Positions 31,343 through 41,292 are shown, counted from the stretch's first letter. The stretch: 64,000 nt of DNA from Desulfovirgula sp. (GCA_020725525.1 DYEX01000121.1:1-64000), one strand, 5' to 3'. The notes: generated from the letters alone by a model not told the origin. Numbers and translations: made by a program.

Positions 31343-32542
31343 GTGGGGCTGCAGGCCTGGAAAGCATGGCTTATTTTAATGATTTTTACTCTGGGTACCA
31401 GCATAGTGTCTCCCCTTTTGCCCGTTTACCAGCAGATCTTCCATCTTTCCAAAGGGAGCACGGTTTTAATTTTTGCCATTTACACTCTGGCGGTTATACC
31501 CTCCATGCTTCTTTTTGGTCAGTTATCGGACCAGTTGGGCAGAAAGCGGGTTATCTGGCCGGCCATGGCAGCCCTGACCACGGCCTCCATTCTACTGGGC
31601 AGCGCCATCAGCCCCGTCACCCTTTACCTGGGACGCCTGATCCAGGGTCTTGCTTTAGGAGCCTTTCTGGGTACCTGCACCGCTTATGTGGTGGACCTGG
31701 CCCTGCCGCAGGCAAAAGCGCTGGCTGCCATGCTGGCAGCCATCAGCTTCCGCCTGGGCTTTGGCCTGGGACCGGGGTTGGCCGGAGCAATGGCCCAGTA
31801 CCTCCCTCATCCGTTAAGTCTCCCTTTTTTATTTCACATATTCCTCATGGTCCTGGGAATGATCATCCTGCACAGGACCCCGGAAACCATAACCAACCGG
31901 CAGTTCCGGGGCATATCCGTCAGCATAGGTATACCGGCCTCACAAAAAGTGCCCTTTCTTCTTTTTATTGCCCCCTCGGCTTTTATACTCACAGTCCTGG
32001 ATTCCACCGTACTTTCCCTGGCCCCTCTGTTTATTGTAGAAATCCTGGGCTACCGCAATCTGGCCGTTATTGGACTGGTTTCCTTCCTGGTCCTGGGGGC
32101 CGGAGGTTTTTCGCAAATTCCCGCCGCCTCCGTACCGCCCAAAAAATCCATCGTGTTGGGGCTTTTGTGGGGAACAACCAGCCTTTACCTGTTTTTCCTT
32201 GCTGCCCGGCTGCAGAATGTGGTCTTCATCGTCATTGCTTCAGCACTCATTGGTGCTGCCGCAGGGCTCATTGTTAAAGGCGGCGTAACTCTCTGCAGCT
32301 TAATAGTTCCCATACAGGAAAGGGGAAGGCTGCTGTCTTCTTTTTACACTGCCTGCTACCTGGGCATGCTGGTTCCCCTGGGAACCGGCTACCTGGCCGA
32401 CCGTACCGGCCTGTTTCAGGCCATGCTGGCCCTCTGCCTTACCTTAACCGTCATTGCTTTGATATTATCCCTGGGGACGTCCCGCCTGGTGCCATATTCC
32501 CTCCCTGAAATAAAAGACTCACTGAAGACGCAGCAGCCATAA
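31343..32542 (+). CDS. MFS transporter
   Basis: A 399-residue, 12-helix major facilitator. The loop 2-3 signature is GQLSDQLGRKRV (motif A), followed by helices such as LGRLIQGLALGAFLGTCTAYVV (motif with RxxQG) in the drug:H+ antiporter arrangement. Start is GTG 31343 with GAGGAGG 8 bases upstream. It diverges from the ilv operon and is convergent with the methyltransferase. Substrate cannot be predicted. Confidence 0.85.
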   Translation: MGLQAWKAWLILMIFTLGTSIVSPLLPVYQQIFHLSKGSTVLIFAIYTLAVIPSMLLFGQLSDQLGRKRVIWPAMAALTTASILLGSAISPVTLYLGRLIQGLALGAFLGTCTAYVVDLALPQAKALAAMLAAISFRLGFGLGPGLAGAMAQYLPHPLSLPFLFHIFLMVLGMIILHRTPETITNRQFRGISVSIGIPASQKVPFLLFIAPSAFILTVLDSTVLSLAPLFIVEILGYRNLAVIGLVSFLVLGAGGFSQIPAASVPPKKSIVLGLLWGTTSLYLFFLAARLQNVVFIVIASALIGAAAGLIVKGGVTLCSLIVPIQERGRLLSSFYTACYLGMLVPLGTGYLADRTGLFQAMLALCLTLTVIALILSLGTSRLVPYSLPEIKDSLKTQQP

Positions 32543-32647
32543 ACCCCGGTGCCACGGGGATCCCCTTCTCATCAGGATCATCCAGAACAGACTGCAAAAA
32601 ACCGGACGGTGAAGACAGTTACCGGCGGCATTTTTCTTTACAGGGCA

Positions 32648-33604
32648 TTACTTCCTTAATGAAGTAACCGTGGCGATAATTAAATACCTTTCTTTGACCG
32701 GGAGACAGTCAAGAATGCCAAATCCGGCATCTTCCAGCCAGTGCCTGAAATGCTCAAATGTCCATGTTCTCCCGCGGGCAGTATGTATGAGCATGTTAAC
32801 ATCAAAAAGGGCTGCCCGCCGGTTGGTACCACGGATGAAATCGAGGATGGCAATTCTGCCGGCTTTTTTTAACCGTCGTGCCACATGCTCGATTAAAGCC
32901 CGATTCTCCTCCTCCCCATAAAGCCGGCATATATTGCCAATAAAGACCAGGTCATAATGGCCCGGAGGTAAGCCCTGCCGGAAATCCCCTCCCACCAGCT
33001 TTATTCGCGGTTCCTGCTTTATATCGGGCGCCATTTCCTTGATTACCGCCGGAAGATCCAGCACCACCACCGCTGCCGCCCCCTGCCGGATAAACTCCCG
33101 GGCATAGACCAGCGTCCCTCCCCCCACATCCAGAACCACCGGTGAATCCGGCAGGCCCCTCAGACAACAGCCAACCACCTCTCCGACCATGGGACTGGCA
33201 TAATGGGCCAGGGCTTCCATCAAAAGCCTTAACTGTTCAGGCGCTCTCTTAATACGAACGGGCTTTCCGGTTTTTATGACCTCCGGCAGTTGTAACCACA
33301 ACTTTAGTTCCTCATAATCGTACATAAACGAGAATCCTACATAAACATCACTGCACCGGTCAAAAAATAATTCCCGGGCAGCCCGGCTCAACTTCACCTG
33401 CCCGCCGTCGATCACCAGGTAGCCAAGCCCGGCCAGTGATTCACAGAGAATCTCCAAAGGCCTGAGCTCCACTTCCAGTTGACTGGCCAGCTGGGCAATA
33501 AAAAGGGGGCCTTTTTGCAACAGGTGAAACAACCCCATCTCCGCCGCTGCCCCCACCACCAGCAATTCTTCCGGAAGACGCAATGCCTGTATATCTGGTT
33601 TCAT
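32648..33604 (-). CDS. SAM-dependent methyltransferase, plant-OMT/acetylserotonin-OMT-like
   Basis: A 318-residue protein with an N-terminal winged-helix dimerisation domain (about residues 10-75: ELLVVGAAAEMGLFHLL, PLEILCESLAGLGYL) and a C-terminal class I methyltransferase (VVLDVGGGTLVYAREF for SAM, VVVLDLPAVI, GDFRQGLPPGHYDLVFIGNI). This matches the Methyltransf_2 family that methylates small molecules. Catalytic His is not obvious. It is followed upstream by the DUF2148 gene with a 25-base gap. Substrate unknown. Confidence 0.75.
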   Translation of the reverse strand: MKPDIQALRLPEELLVVGAAAEMGLFHLLQKGPLFIAQLASQLEVELRPLEILCESLAGLGYLVIDGGQVKLSRAARELFFDRCSDVYVGFSFMYDYEELKLWLQLPEVIKTGKPVRIKRAPEQLRLLMEALAHYASPMVGEVVGCCLRGLPDSPVVLDVGGGTLVYAREFIRQGAAAVVVLDLPAVIKEMAPDIKQEPRIKLVGGDFRQGLPPGHYDLVFIGNICRLYGEEENRALIEHVARRLKKAGRIAILDFIRGTNRRAALFDVNMLIHTARGRTWTFEHFRHWLEDAGFGILDCLPVKERYLIIATVTSLRK

Positions 33605-33629
33605 AAATCGATTTCTCCCACCTGCATTT

Positions 33630-34169
33630 TTAATCCTTCCTTGGTGGACCCGTCCTTAAATCAAAGAAAACATTCTTGCCTGCAGCAGCCAGCGGCACTC
33701 CCACCGCCATCTCCCCGCTCACTAAACCCAAATTTTTGGCCGCCACGCCTACCGAGTACATTATGCGGTTGTCGGCGTTAAAAATGCTGGCCGTCTTCAC
33801 GGCAGAACCCAGGGCGATGCCCAGATCCAGCACGCGCCAGGCACAAAGGGGCTTTGCTTCTCCGCTGTTCCTGCGCTCCTCACAGGTAGCCACCCCGCAT
33901 TCCCCGCAGTTCAACCCCCCGGTCCTGGGTGCCACCAGAGATAGCATTAACACCGCAGCCGACTTGCGCAGGCTATTGGCATTTAAACTGAAAAAGTCCC
34001 TCCCCGTAACCTGGGCCAAACGGTCCAGTTCTCCGGCCAGGCGTTCCAGGTCATTTCCCTCCAGAATTTTGATTTCCAGAAAGTCCTGCCCCCGGGTTTT
34101 AGGGGCAGTTCTGGCTGATAAAGCCATAAACTGGGCCACCATATTCAACGCTTGATTAACAGCCTCCAT
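33630..34169 (-). CDS. DUF2148 ferredoxin-like protein
   Basis: About 179 residues. The Cys-rich motif GGLNCGECGVATCEERR resembles the four-Cys Fe-S binding pattern of DUF2148 proteins, with an additional Cys in LCAWRVLDLGIALGSA. Function of the family is not known; an iron-sulfur cluster is likely. ATG 34169 with GGAGGG upstream is preferred over a longer frame reaching 34403, because that extension is low quality and overlaps the MFS gene. Confidence 0.75.
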   Translation of the reverse strand: MEAVNQALNMVAQFMALSARTAPKTRGQDFLEIKILEGNDLERLAGELDRLAQVTGRDFFSLNANSLRKSAAVLMLSLVAPRTGGLNCGECGVATCEERRNSGEAKPLCAWRVLDLGIALGSAVKTASIFNADNRIMYSVGVAAKNLGLVSGEMAVGVPLAAAGKNVFFDLRTGPPRKD

Positions 34170-34371
34170 GATATCCCTCCTTCTGTTTTTTCTAACATTT
34201 TGCCATAAACCGCCCTGCATGGGGAATTGGTTCAGCCAGTGGTAAGAAAATGCCACCCGAAAGTCATTACCAGGCAGCGAAAGGAAAGCAGGAACAAAAT
34301 ACGGTACTCCGGGATAAACCGCCGGCCCCGGGTTTTCAGGAGATTTTTCGGCATTTTCGAAAACTCTATGG

Positions 34372-35607
34372 TTAATCCCCTGGAGACATGCTTTCGTGGC
34401 CACCGGCCCTCAACCCCGTCTCCGGGCGGCCTGAAGGTATGCGGCCGTAGGCGCGGAAAAGGACGTAGAGAAAAAGAAGCAACGTGAGCAGGGGCAACCA
34501 GGCCAGAGCGAAAAAAGCACCGCGGTAGGAAAAAAGGTCGCTCAAAAGGCCGGCCAGGATGGGACCCAGAAAATAGCCGGTATCAACGGAGGCAGAAAAA
34601 ATGCCCAGCGCAGTACCGCGGCTTGCCGCGGGTGCGTGTTCCACCACATAGACATTCAGGGTGGGGTAGGACAAACCGTAGCCCAGGCCGTAGACCACCG
34701 CCACAGCTATTAAAAGGGCAGGCGCATGGAACACCGATAGACCCATCATGCCCAGGGCAATCAGGCTCACCGCCGGTACTATCACCATCACCCGCCCCAC
34801 TTTATCCGACAGGCCACCCATGGTAAGGCGCACGAAAACGATAACCAGGGAGAAAATCAGAAAAAATAACGACGCAATTCCCGTGCCGGCCAGGTGGGCA
34901 GTGGCCAGCGGCAAAAAGGCCATCACTCCGCCCTGGGTACAGGAGCAACTGGCAAAGATCAAGGAAGGAAATAACACATCCCTGCTTGCCAGCACCGCCA
35001 GAAACGGCTGCCTTTCCTCCCGCACAGCCATCACCTTGCTTCCGGGCAACCTTAAAATTAAGATAAAAGCCAGAACCGCAGCCAGGCTGGGAATAAGCAC
35101 CACCAGTTTAAATGGAGCGGAAGCAGCCAGTTTCATCCCCGCCGTAGGACCGAAACCCACAGCCAAACTGACACAGGTAGCATAAACGGCCACCGCCCGG
35201 GCCAGCCTTTCCCGGGGTACAATCTCGGTAATGGTGACGAGAGAAGACACGGTATAGGCGGCCAGGCCCAGCCCATGCAGGAGACGGTACACGGTAAGCA
35301 ACACCAGGGAAGAGGTGGTGATATAGAGGAGCGGGGCTATGATAAAGATTCCTATTCCTGCCAGCATAAATATTTTGCGCTGAAAGCGGTCCACCAATGT
35401 ACCCACAAAGGGCCTCAGGAAAATGGCAGTAAAAGAAAAAGCACCTACCACAATGCCGCTCTCGGTCCCGCCGTAACCGGCACGCTGCAGGACAATGGGG
35501 AAAACCGGCATAAAATAAAAATAAGCTCCGTAAAAAATGCAGGAAGCAATATAAATAGAAAGAAAATTTAACGTAATGAAGCCCCTGTCTCTTACGTTAT
35601 CTGCCAT
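34372..35607 (-). CDS. MFS transporter
   Basis: A 12-helix major facilitator of about 411 residues. GTLVDRFQRKIFMLAG is motif A and GGLSDKVGRVMVI its repeat in the second half, giving the usual two-fold pattern. ATG 35607 (MADNVRDRG) is chosen from a GGGGTGG RBS. Substrate unknown; the closest-looking group is multidrug or metabolite efflux. Confidence 0.85.
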   Translation of the reverse strand: MADNVRDRGFITLNFLSIYIASCIFYGAYFYFMPVFPIVLQRAGYGGTESGIVVGAFSFTAIFLRPFVGTLVDRFQRKIFMLAGIGIFIIAPLLYITTSSLVLLTVYRLLHGLGLAAYTVSSLVTITEIVPRERLARAVAVYATCVSLAVGFGPTAGMKLAASAPFKLVVLIPSLAAVLAFILILRLPGSKVMAVREERQPFLAVLASRDVLFPSLIFASCSCTQGGVMAFLPLATAHLAGTGIASLFFLIFSLVIVFVRLTMGGLSDKVGRVMVIVPAVSLIALGMMGLSVFHAPALLIAVAVVYGLGYGLSYPTLNVYVVEHAPAASRGTALGIFSASVDTGYFLGPILAGLLSDLFSYRGAFFALAWLPLLTLLLFLYVLFRAYGRIPSGRPETGLRAGGHESMSPGD

Positions 35608-35706
35608 AATTCCACCCCTCAGGCAGCCCTCCGGCTTGAATTGCTTTCCCGTGACCACCATTGTTTGCCCTACCCCCCGGCTCTGCCTTTGAGAACCCCG
35701 GCGAAT

Positions 35707-36456
35707 TTAACGGGTGGCCAGCAGGAGGTTAACCACATCGGTCAGGACGCGCCCGATACTTTCCCGCACAACCACCTCGGCCCGATCATCCCAGGGAGTG
35801 GGGTCCCGGTTGATAATCACAAAACGGGGAACCCTGCCCGGCAGGTCAGCCACGGGGTAAACCTGCAGGCTGGTGCCAATTACCAGCAACAGCTGGCAGC
35901 CCGCCAGCGCCTCCAGGGCTGCAAAGTAATCCGGGTGCATCTGGTCACCAAAAAGCACCGCCACCGGTCTTACCAGCCCGCCACAGGCAGGGCAACAGGG
36001 CGGGACGGTCCCGGCATTGAACTGCTCCACCACCTGGTCAAAGGTTTCTTCGTGGCGGCAGCGCAGGCAGTAAAAAGTCCTCAGGTGACCGTGAACCTCC
36101 CAAACCTGCTTTGAACCGGCCCTCTTATGCAGGCTGTCCACATTTTGGGTGATTACACCGGCCAGGTAGCCCATCTCCTCCAGCCGCACCAGGGCATGGT
36201 GGCCGGCATTGGGCTTGCAGTCGGCCCAGGTCAACCAGCGGGGAATGGCCCTCCGGTAATAGGCTTCGGGGTCCCGGTACAGGGCCTCCACACTGGCCAC
36301 TTCCATGGGATTTTCTTTGGTCCAGCGCCCGGTCCCCGGGCTGCGGTAATCGGGTATCCCGCTTTCGGTACTTATGCCCGCCCCGGTTAAAGCCAGGGTT
36401 TTGCCGGACCAGCACAAAAGCGTGGCAATACGCTCAATATCTTTTTCGTATGACAT
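35707..36456 (-). CDS. Sir2-family NAD-dependent deacylase
   Basis: Removes acetyl or acyl groups from lysine using NAD. GAGISTESGIPDYRSPG is the NAD-binding loop, TQNVDSLHKRAG holds the NVD motif, VHG the catalytic His, and two Cys pairs (CLRC and CPAC) bind structural zinc. ATG 36456 behind TAGGGGGTG. It follows the acyl-CoA synthetase by 11 bases. Sirtuins commonly reactivate acetylated acyl-CoA synthetases, so the pair may be functionally linked. Confidence 0.93.
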   Translation of the reverse strand: MSYEKDIERIATLLCWSGKTLALTGAGISTESGIPDYRSPGTGRWTKENPMEVASVEALYRDPEAYYRRAIPRWLTWADCKPNAGHHALVRLEEMGYLAGVITQNVDSLHKRAGSKQVWEVHGHLRTFYCLRCRHEETFDQVVEQFNAGTVPPCCPACGGLVRPVAVLFGDQMHPDYFAALEALAGCQLLLVIGTSLQVYPVADLPGRVPRFVIINRDPTPWDDRAEVVVRESIGRVLTDVVNLLLATR

Positions 36457-36467
36457 TTTTTCACCCC

Positions 36468-37994
36468 CTACATGCTGCGGCCCGAGGCCTCCCATTCCCT
36501 CAATACCTGTTTTCTCAATTTTCCCGTGGCCGTGCGGGGCAGACTGGCCACAAACTGGATATACCGGGGCTTTTTATATCCGGCCAGGCGCCGGGCACAG
36601 AAACTTCGGATTTCTTCCTCCGAAATGCCGTTATCGGCTACCACAAAGGCCTTGATGGCCTCTCCCCACTGGTCATCGGGAACGCCGATTACGGCTGCTT
36701 CCCGCACGCCGGGGCATTGCAAGAGCACGTCTTCCACTTCCCGGGAAGAAACGTTCAGACCGCCGGTAATAATGAGATCTTTCACCCGGTCGGTGATATA
36801 TAAATAACCATCCCCATCAAAGCTGCCCACATCACCGGTATGGAACCAGCCATCCCTCAGGGCCTCCCGGGTGGCCGCCTCATCCTGGTAATATCCCAGC
36901 ATCACCGTATGGTCTCCCGGCGCTCCGCTGCGGACGAGGATTTCCCCAGACCCCAGGCCCGGGTCGGCTATAGTTACCTCCACCCCCGGTACCGGCCGCC
37001 CGACAGAATGGGGCTTTTCCACCTGATCCCGCCCCCAGAGGCAACTGATCATTCCCGTTTCGGTGGATGCATAAAAGCTATACAATTGAACCGCGGGAAG
37101 CACCTCCCACAGGCGCTCCTTTAAGCTTACGGGACAGCTTTCACCCGTAAGCAAAAGGCCCCGCCAGGAATCCATTTTTCTCAGTCGTTCAACCGGCACC
37201 TCCTCTAAAAGCATGCGGGCCATGGTGGGTACCATGCCCACCACCGTAGCTCTGTAGCTGGCAATAATATCTACCAGCTCGTCAGGCCGGTAGGGGGTAC
37301 CCAGCAGACAGACAGTGCTGCCCAGACCCACTGCCTGGACCAGTCTTCCCCAGCCGGTACGGTGACAAAGGGGGGTGGTGATTACAAACACATCCTCCTC
37401 TTTAAAGGGAAACACCGTAAGGCAGTTAAAATACTGCCCCACCACCACGTTGGCGTTGGTCAACATAACCCCTTTGGGCTTCCCCGTGCTGCCGGAAGTA
37501 TAGCAAATGGAATGAAGATCGACCAGGCGGGGCTCGGGCCACAGGGGCTGAGAATCTCCTTCCAGCGGTATCCTTTGATAAGGTATGGCCCAGGGAGGCA
37601 AATCCTCTCCCGCCGCAATATATACCGGGCTCACCTTTGTTTCCGGGAGTATCTCTTCCAGCACCGGACGGGTAAAATCATCAAAGGCCAGGGCATCGGG
37701 CCGGGAATGTTCCAGAATGTACTTTAGCTCTTCTCCCCGGGATCGAAAACTGACGGGAACCAGCACCACCCCCGCCCGGGAGGCGGCAAAAAATAATTCC
37801 ACCCACTGGATGCTGTTGCGCAGGAAAAGCGCCAGCTTTTTTCCCCGTTCCAGGCCCAAAACCCTTAAGCCCCGAACCAGGCAGTCAACCCGGTTATCCA
37901 GCCGGGCGTAACTTATCTCCTGTCCGTTAAAAACCAAACAAATTTTTTGGCCCTGCCTTCGCGCATTTGCCCTTAATAAAAATGCCACATTCAC
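36468..37994 (-). CDS. AMP-dependent acyl-CoA synthetase
   Basis: ATP-dependent activation of a carboxylic acid to acyl-CoA. CYTSGSTGKPKGVMLT is the AMP-binding P-loop, YASTETGMISC the A5 motif, GWFHTGDVGSFDGDGYLYITDR the A7-A8 hinge, and LPRTATGKLRKQVL the C-terminal catalytic Lys motif. 508 residues, class of medium-chain or aromatic acid ligases. Substrate not predictable. Translationally linked to the radical SAM gene (2-base gap) and the sirtuin. Confidence 0.9.
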   Translation of the reverse strand: MNVAFLLRANARRQGQKICLVFNGQEISYARLDNRVDCLVRGLRVLGLERGKKLALFLRNSIQWVELFFAASRAGVVLVPVSFRSRGEELKYILEHSRPDALAFDDFTRPVLEEILPETKVSPVYIAAGEDLPPWAIPYQRIPLEGDSQPLWPEPRLVDLHSICYTSGSTGKPKGVMLTNANVVVGQYFNCLTVFPFKEEDVFVITTPLCHRTGWGRLVQAVGLGSTVCLLGTPYRPDELVDIIASYRATVVGMVPTMARMLLEEVPVERLRKMDSWRGLLLTGESCPVSLKERLWEVLPAVQLYSFYASTETGMISCLWGRDQVEKPHSVGRPVPGVEVTIADPGLGSGEILVRSGAPGDHTVMLGYYQDEAATREALRDGWFHTGDVGSFDGDGYLYITDRVKDLIITGGLNVSSREVEDVLLQCPGVREAAVIGVPDDQWGEAIKAFVVADNGISEEEIRSFCARRLAGYKKPRYIQFVASLPRTATGKLRKQVLREWEASGRSM

Positions 37995-37996
37995 CC

Positions 37997-38869
37997 TTAA
38001 ATCCCTCCGTGACGAGCTTTTTCCAGCAATGCTTCCGGTATATCGAGGGCCATATCTATTTCCTGCAGCATCAGTTCCCTCTCCTCGGGCAACTTACCGG
38101 AAATATCCCAGTAATTGGAGACGTGGTCGCTAAAAACCTGGCTGTTTACCCTTAAATTTTCAATCATCAACCTTATTTCATTTAGAATCCCGTGGGGCGA
38201 AACCAGTTGAAATTCCCCCCGCTGGCATTTCTCAAACAGGGGACTGCCGGGGCGGGGAATGAAAGTGCGGATGCGAATGAAATGCGGGTCAATGGCATTC
38301 AATACCCCAGCGCTGGCCAGGGCATGTTCCCGGGATTTCCCGGGCCCGCCAATCCCCATCAAGACGTACTCGCTCAACTCCATGCCGGCCTCCTTTACCA
38401 TCAGGCCGGCAGCAACCATTTCCTCCGCCGTGGCACCCTTGCGTATTTCGGCCAGTATCGTATCGTCACCACTCTCCATGCCCACGTGAATACGGTTCAA
38501 CCCTGCTTCCCTCAGACGGCGCATCTCCTGAGGAGTTTTTCTAACGATAAACCTGGCCGAGCCGTAAACGGTAATACGCTCCACATAAGGAAACAGTTCC
38601 CGGGCATAATCCAGTACCTGGCATAGATCATCGGTTTTCATGGCAATGGTATTGCCATCCGGGAAAAAAATAGATCTAACCCCCTCTCCGTAATAATTCC
38701 GGGCAGACAAAAGATCTTCCTTAATTTCTTCTACGGGACGGATGCGGAACTTCGTCTTTTTATAAATGGCACAGAAGGTGCACTGATTGTGAGGACAACC
38801 AATGGTTGCCTGGATCAACAGACTGCCGGCTTCACTGGGTGGCCGGTAAATAACCCCTTCATAGCGCAA
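37997..38869 (-). CDS. Radical SAM protein
   Basis: A 290-residue radical SAM enzyme. The cluster motif is GCPHNQCTFCAIYK (C-x4-C-x2-C), the variant seen in a COG1032-type subfamily, followed by SIFFPDGNTIAMKTDDL and GMESGDDTIL, typical of the TIM-barrel. No B12 domain. Function unknown. First gene of the radical SAM / acyl-CoA synthetase / sirtuin set. Confidence 0.87.
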   Translation of the reverse strand: MRYEGVIYRPPSEAGSLLIQATIGCPHNQCTFCAIYKKTKFRIRPVEEIKEDLLSARNYYGEGVRSIFFPDGNTIAMKTDDLCQVLDYARELFPYVERITVYGSARFIVRKTPQEMRRLREAGLNRIHVGMESGDDTILAEIRKGATAEEMVAAGLMVKEAGMELSEYVLMGIGGPGKSREHALASAGVLNAIDPHFIRIRTFIPRPGSPLFEKCQRGEFQLVSPHGILNEIRLMIENLRVNSQVFSDHVSNYWDISGKLPEERELMLQEIDMALDIPEALLEKARHGGI

Positions 38870-38900
38870 AGAACCATCACCTCTATAAATTTACAGTAGA

Positions 38901-38929
38901 GACGGGCCTGAACGCACGTCAAGCCCGTC
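38901..38929 (-). terminator. Hairpin after TRAP dctP
   Basis: GACGGGCTTGA and TTCAGGCCCGTC (minus strand) pair around a 6-base loop. There is no U tract, so it may be a transcript-stabilising hairpin or weak terminator. Confidence 0.45.
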
Positions 38930-38948
38930 CCCTTACTCGTTGTTCAAT

Positions 38949-39977
38949 TTATATCTTATTTTCCCGCACCTTTTCCACCAGTTCTTTAATCAGGGGATCC
39001 TTGGCCATCCACTTATCATATACCGGTTTAACCTTTGCCTTCCAGGGGTTCATATCCACCGCATAAACGGTTATGCCCTGGGATTTGATGAAATCCAGAT
39101 CCTTGCCTTCTTTTTCTTTATTGATCTTGATGGAATCCGCTATGGCTTCCCAGGCCGCATCCTGGAGAATCTTCTGATCCTCGGCAGACAGTGACTTCCA
39201 CTTATTCAGGTTCATAACCAGCACACAGGGGAAAGGGAACTGGTTGGAATCCAGCAAATATTTGCTTACCTCAAAGAGCTTTTCACTGTAAACCGAACTG
39301 GGGTTCATCTCCATGCCGTCCACCATGCCGGTCTGCAAGGCGTTGTAAATCTCCCCGTAGGGCAGGGGTACCGGATTTACGCCGATGGCCTGCGCCCAGT
39401 CCTTAATCACTTCCGACGGGGGCACCCGGAACTTCATTCCGGCCACATCAGATGGAACAGTGGGCTTTTTCTTGGCAAAGAGCATATCCCGAATACCGCC
39501 TTCATAAATGGCCAGCCCTTTCATGTTATGGGCCTCCAGCGTATCCAGCATCCGCCGGACCACATCGCTCTGCAACACTTTTTGCTCGGTATCGTAATCG
39601 GTAATCAGCCAGGGTAACTGCAACCCGGCCAGAACCGGGGTATAGGCAGCAAACATGGAAGCGGAAACTAAAGCCATATCCTGAGTCCCGGCAATTACTC
39701 CTTCCAGAAGCTGCTTATCATCGCCCAGCTGCCTGGCGGGGTAAATGGTGATCTTAATCCGCCCGTTGCTCTTCTCATCCACCTTTTGGACAAAGGCCTC
39801 CAGGGACAGGTGATACGGGTGTGTAGTTTGCGTCACGTGCCCCACTTTGAACTCCAATTTTGGCTTTTCCTGGCCGGTCCCTGTTTTTTCCTGTTTCGGT
39901 TGCTGGCCGCAGCCAGCCAGCACAGATACCACCACCAGGAATGTGACTGCTACCATGGCAATGAGCTTTTTCATCAC
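38949..39977 (-). CDS. dctP: TRAP transporter substrate-binding lipoprotein, DctP family
   Basis: Extracytoplasmic receptor for a C4-type or related organic acid. Lipoprotein signal with lipobox VLAGC (about residues 19-23), then the DctP core: GRIKITIYPARQLGDDKQLLE, GMKFRVPPSEVI and PLPYGEIYNALQTGMVDGME. The carboxylate-binding Arg lies in FRVP. 342 residues. No DctQ/DctM is adjacent; the nearest orphan DctQ is at 45.4 kb. The second DctP (56.1 kb) is clearly related. Confidence 0.92.
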   Translation of the reverse strand: MMKKLIAMVAVTFLVVVSVLAGCGQQPKQEKTGTGQEKPKLEFKVGHVTQTTHPYHLSLEAFVQKVDEKSNGRIKITIYPARQLGDDKQLLEGVIAGTQDMALVSASMFAAYTPVLAGLQLPWLITDYDTEQKVLQSDVVRRMLDTLEAHNMKGLAIYEGGIRDMLFAKKKPTVPSDVAGMKFRVPPSEVIKDWAQAIGVNPVPLPYGEIYNALQTGMVDGMEMNPSSVYSEKLFEVSKYLLDSNQFPFPCVLVMNLNKWKSLSAEDQKILQDAAWEAIADSIKINKEKEGKDLDFIKSQGITVYAVDMNPWKAKVKPVYDKWMAKDPLIKELVEKVRENKI

Positions 39978-40089
39978 GAAAAACCCCCCCTTTTTTGTCT
40001 CACAAATTTCCGGAAGCGGCTACCATCTCCGGCTGCTCCTCCGGAATAACCGCCTTTTATCCCCTACTTATGACGGGAAACTCCTTCCT

Positions 40090-41292
40090 CTAAGCCTCTT
40101 TAACTTTAGGGGCTTTACATTCAAACAAATTTTCCACTGCCTGCCGGATGCGTTTCAGCCCCTCCTCAATTTCTTCATCGGGAACGGCAAAGGTCATGCG
40201 CACAAAACCTTCTCCCTGGGAACCAAAAGCCGTCCCGCTCACCACCGCCACCCCGTAAGAATTCATCAGGTAATCGGTGAATTGCTGGGAAGTCATTCCG
40301 GTACCCGAAATGTTTGGGAAGGCGTAGAAGGTGCCCTCGGGAGGCAGACACTGGATACCGGGGATTTTGTTCAAACCGGTCACGAAGCGGTCCCGCTTGC
40401 GCTTCAGGGACTGACGCATTTTTTCAAAGGCCTCCTGGGGACCGGTTAAAGCGGCCAGGGCCGCCTCCTGGATGAACAAAGCCACATTGGTAATGCTGTC
40501 CTGGAGAAAAATGGAAAGCTTTTCCGCAATTGGACGGGGAGCTACAATCCAGCCGATGCGGAAGCCGGTCATGGTATATGTTTTGGAAAAGGTATCAATG
40601 ACAATGGTGCGGTCCCGCATTTCCGGGATCTCGGAAATGGTCCGGTGCCGCCCCTCGTAAACGATATGGCTGAAAATTTCATCGGAAATGACCAGCAGGT
40701 CGTGCTTCAGACAGATTTCGGCAATCTTTTCCAGATCCTTCACCACGCAGCCATTGGGACGCTGGGGCGTGTTCAGGATGAGCAGCTTGGTACGCGGGGT
40801 AATTACTTCTTCCAGCCGGTCCAGGTCGTACTGAAAGGTGGGCGGGTTTAAAGGCGCGTAAACCGGTTTAGCACCGCAAAAGCGGATCCACACCTCATCG
40901 GGCGGATAACCCGGGTTGGGGAAAATAACTTCATCCCCCGGATCCAGAAGGGTAAGCAGCGACATGAACAGGGCATGCTTTGCCCCTCCGGTAACCACCA
41001 CTTCATCCATCTCGGTGGGCCGCCCCCGGCCGGTCATTTCCCGGGCAATGGCCTCCCGCAATGGCGGAATACCCGGTCCGGGATCATAACGCACCCCTCC
41101 CTGTCTTAAGACCTTAATAGCCGCTTCACTAATATGCTCGGGCAGGGTAAAGTCCTCTCCGGCAAAATCGCCTTTTTCGAAATGGACGATGCGCTGGCCC
41201 AGTTTCTTTTCCAGCTCCTTGGCCCGGCGCATGCTTTCCCATTGCTTGGGGGGAACGAAGTGCTCCGTACCCCTGGCAAAACGAATGGGCAT
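40090..41292 (-). CDS. Class I/II pyridoxal-phosphate aminotransferase
   Basis: A 400-residue fold-type I aminotransferase of the aspartate aminotransferase superfamily. FSKTYTMTGFRIGW carries the PLP Lys; ILNTPQRPNGCV is the variant NP-x-NPTG loop, VISDEIFSHIVYEG the Asp binding the pyridine N, and GFVRMTFA the substrate-binding Arg. Amino donor unknown. In the same strand as the ADC-like genes and separated from them by a strong hairpin. Confidence 0.9.
   Translation of the reverse strand: MPIRFARGTEHFVPPKQWESMRRAKELEKKLGQRIVHFEKGDFAGEDFTLPEHISEAAIKVLRQGGVRYDPGPGIPPLREAIAREMTGRGRPTEMDEVVVTGGAKHALFMSLLTLLDPGDEVIFPNPGYPPDEVWIRFCGAKPVYAPLNPPTFQYDLDRLEEVITPRTKLLILNTPQRPNGCVVKDLEKIAEICLKHDLLVISDEIFSHIVYEGRHRTISEIPEMRDRTIVIDTFSKTYTMTGFRIGWIVAPRPIAEKLSIFLQDSITNVALFIQEAALAALTGPQEAFEKMRQSLKRKRDRFVTGLNKIPGIQCLPPEGTFYAFPNISGTGMTSQQFTDYLMNSYGVAVVSGTAFGSQGEGFVRMTFAVPDEEIEEGLKRIRQAVENLFECKAPKVKEA

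Noticed and set aside
31366..32277. 303-codon frame overlapping the MFS gene on the same strand
   Set aside because: The other frame has MFS motif A and 12 helices and a good RBS; this one lacks membrane helices.
33630..34403. 257-codon version of the DUF2148 gene
   Set aside because: The first 78 codons overlap the MFS gene and look non-coding; ATG 34169 has a better RBS.
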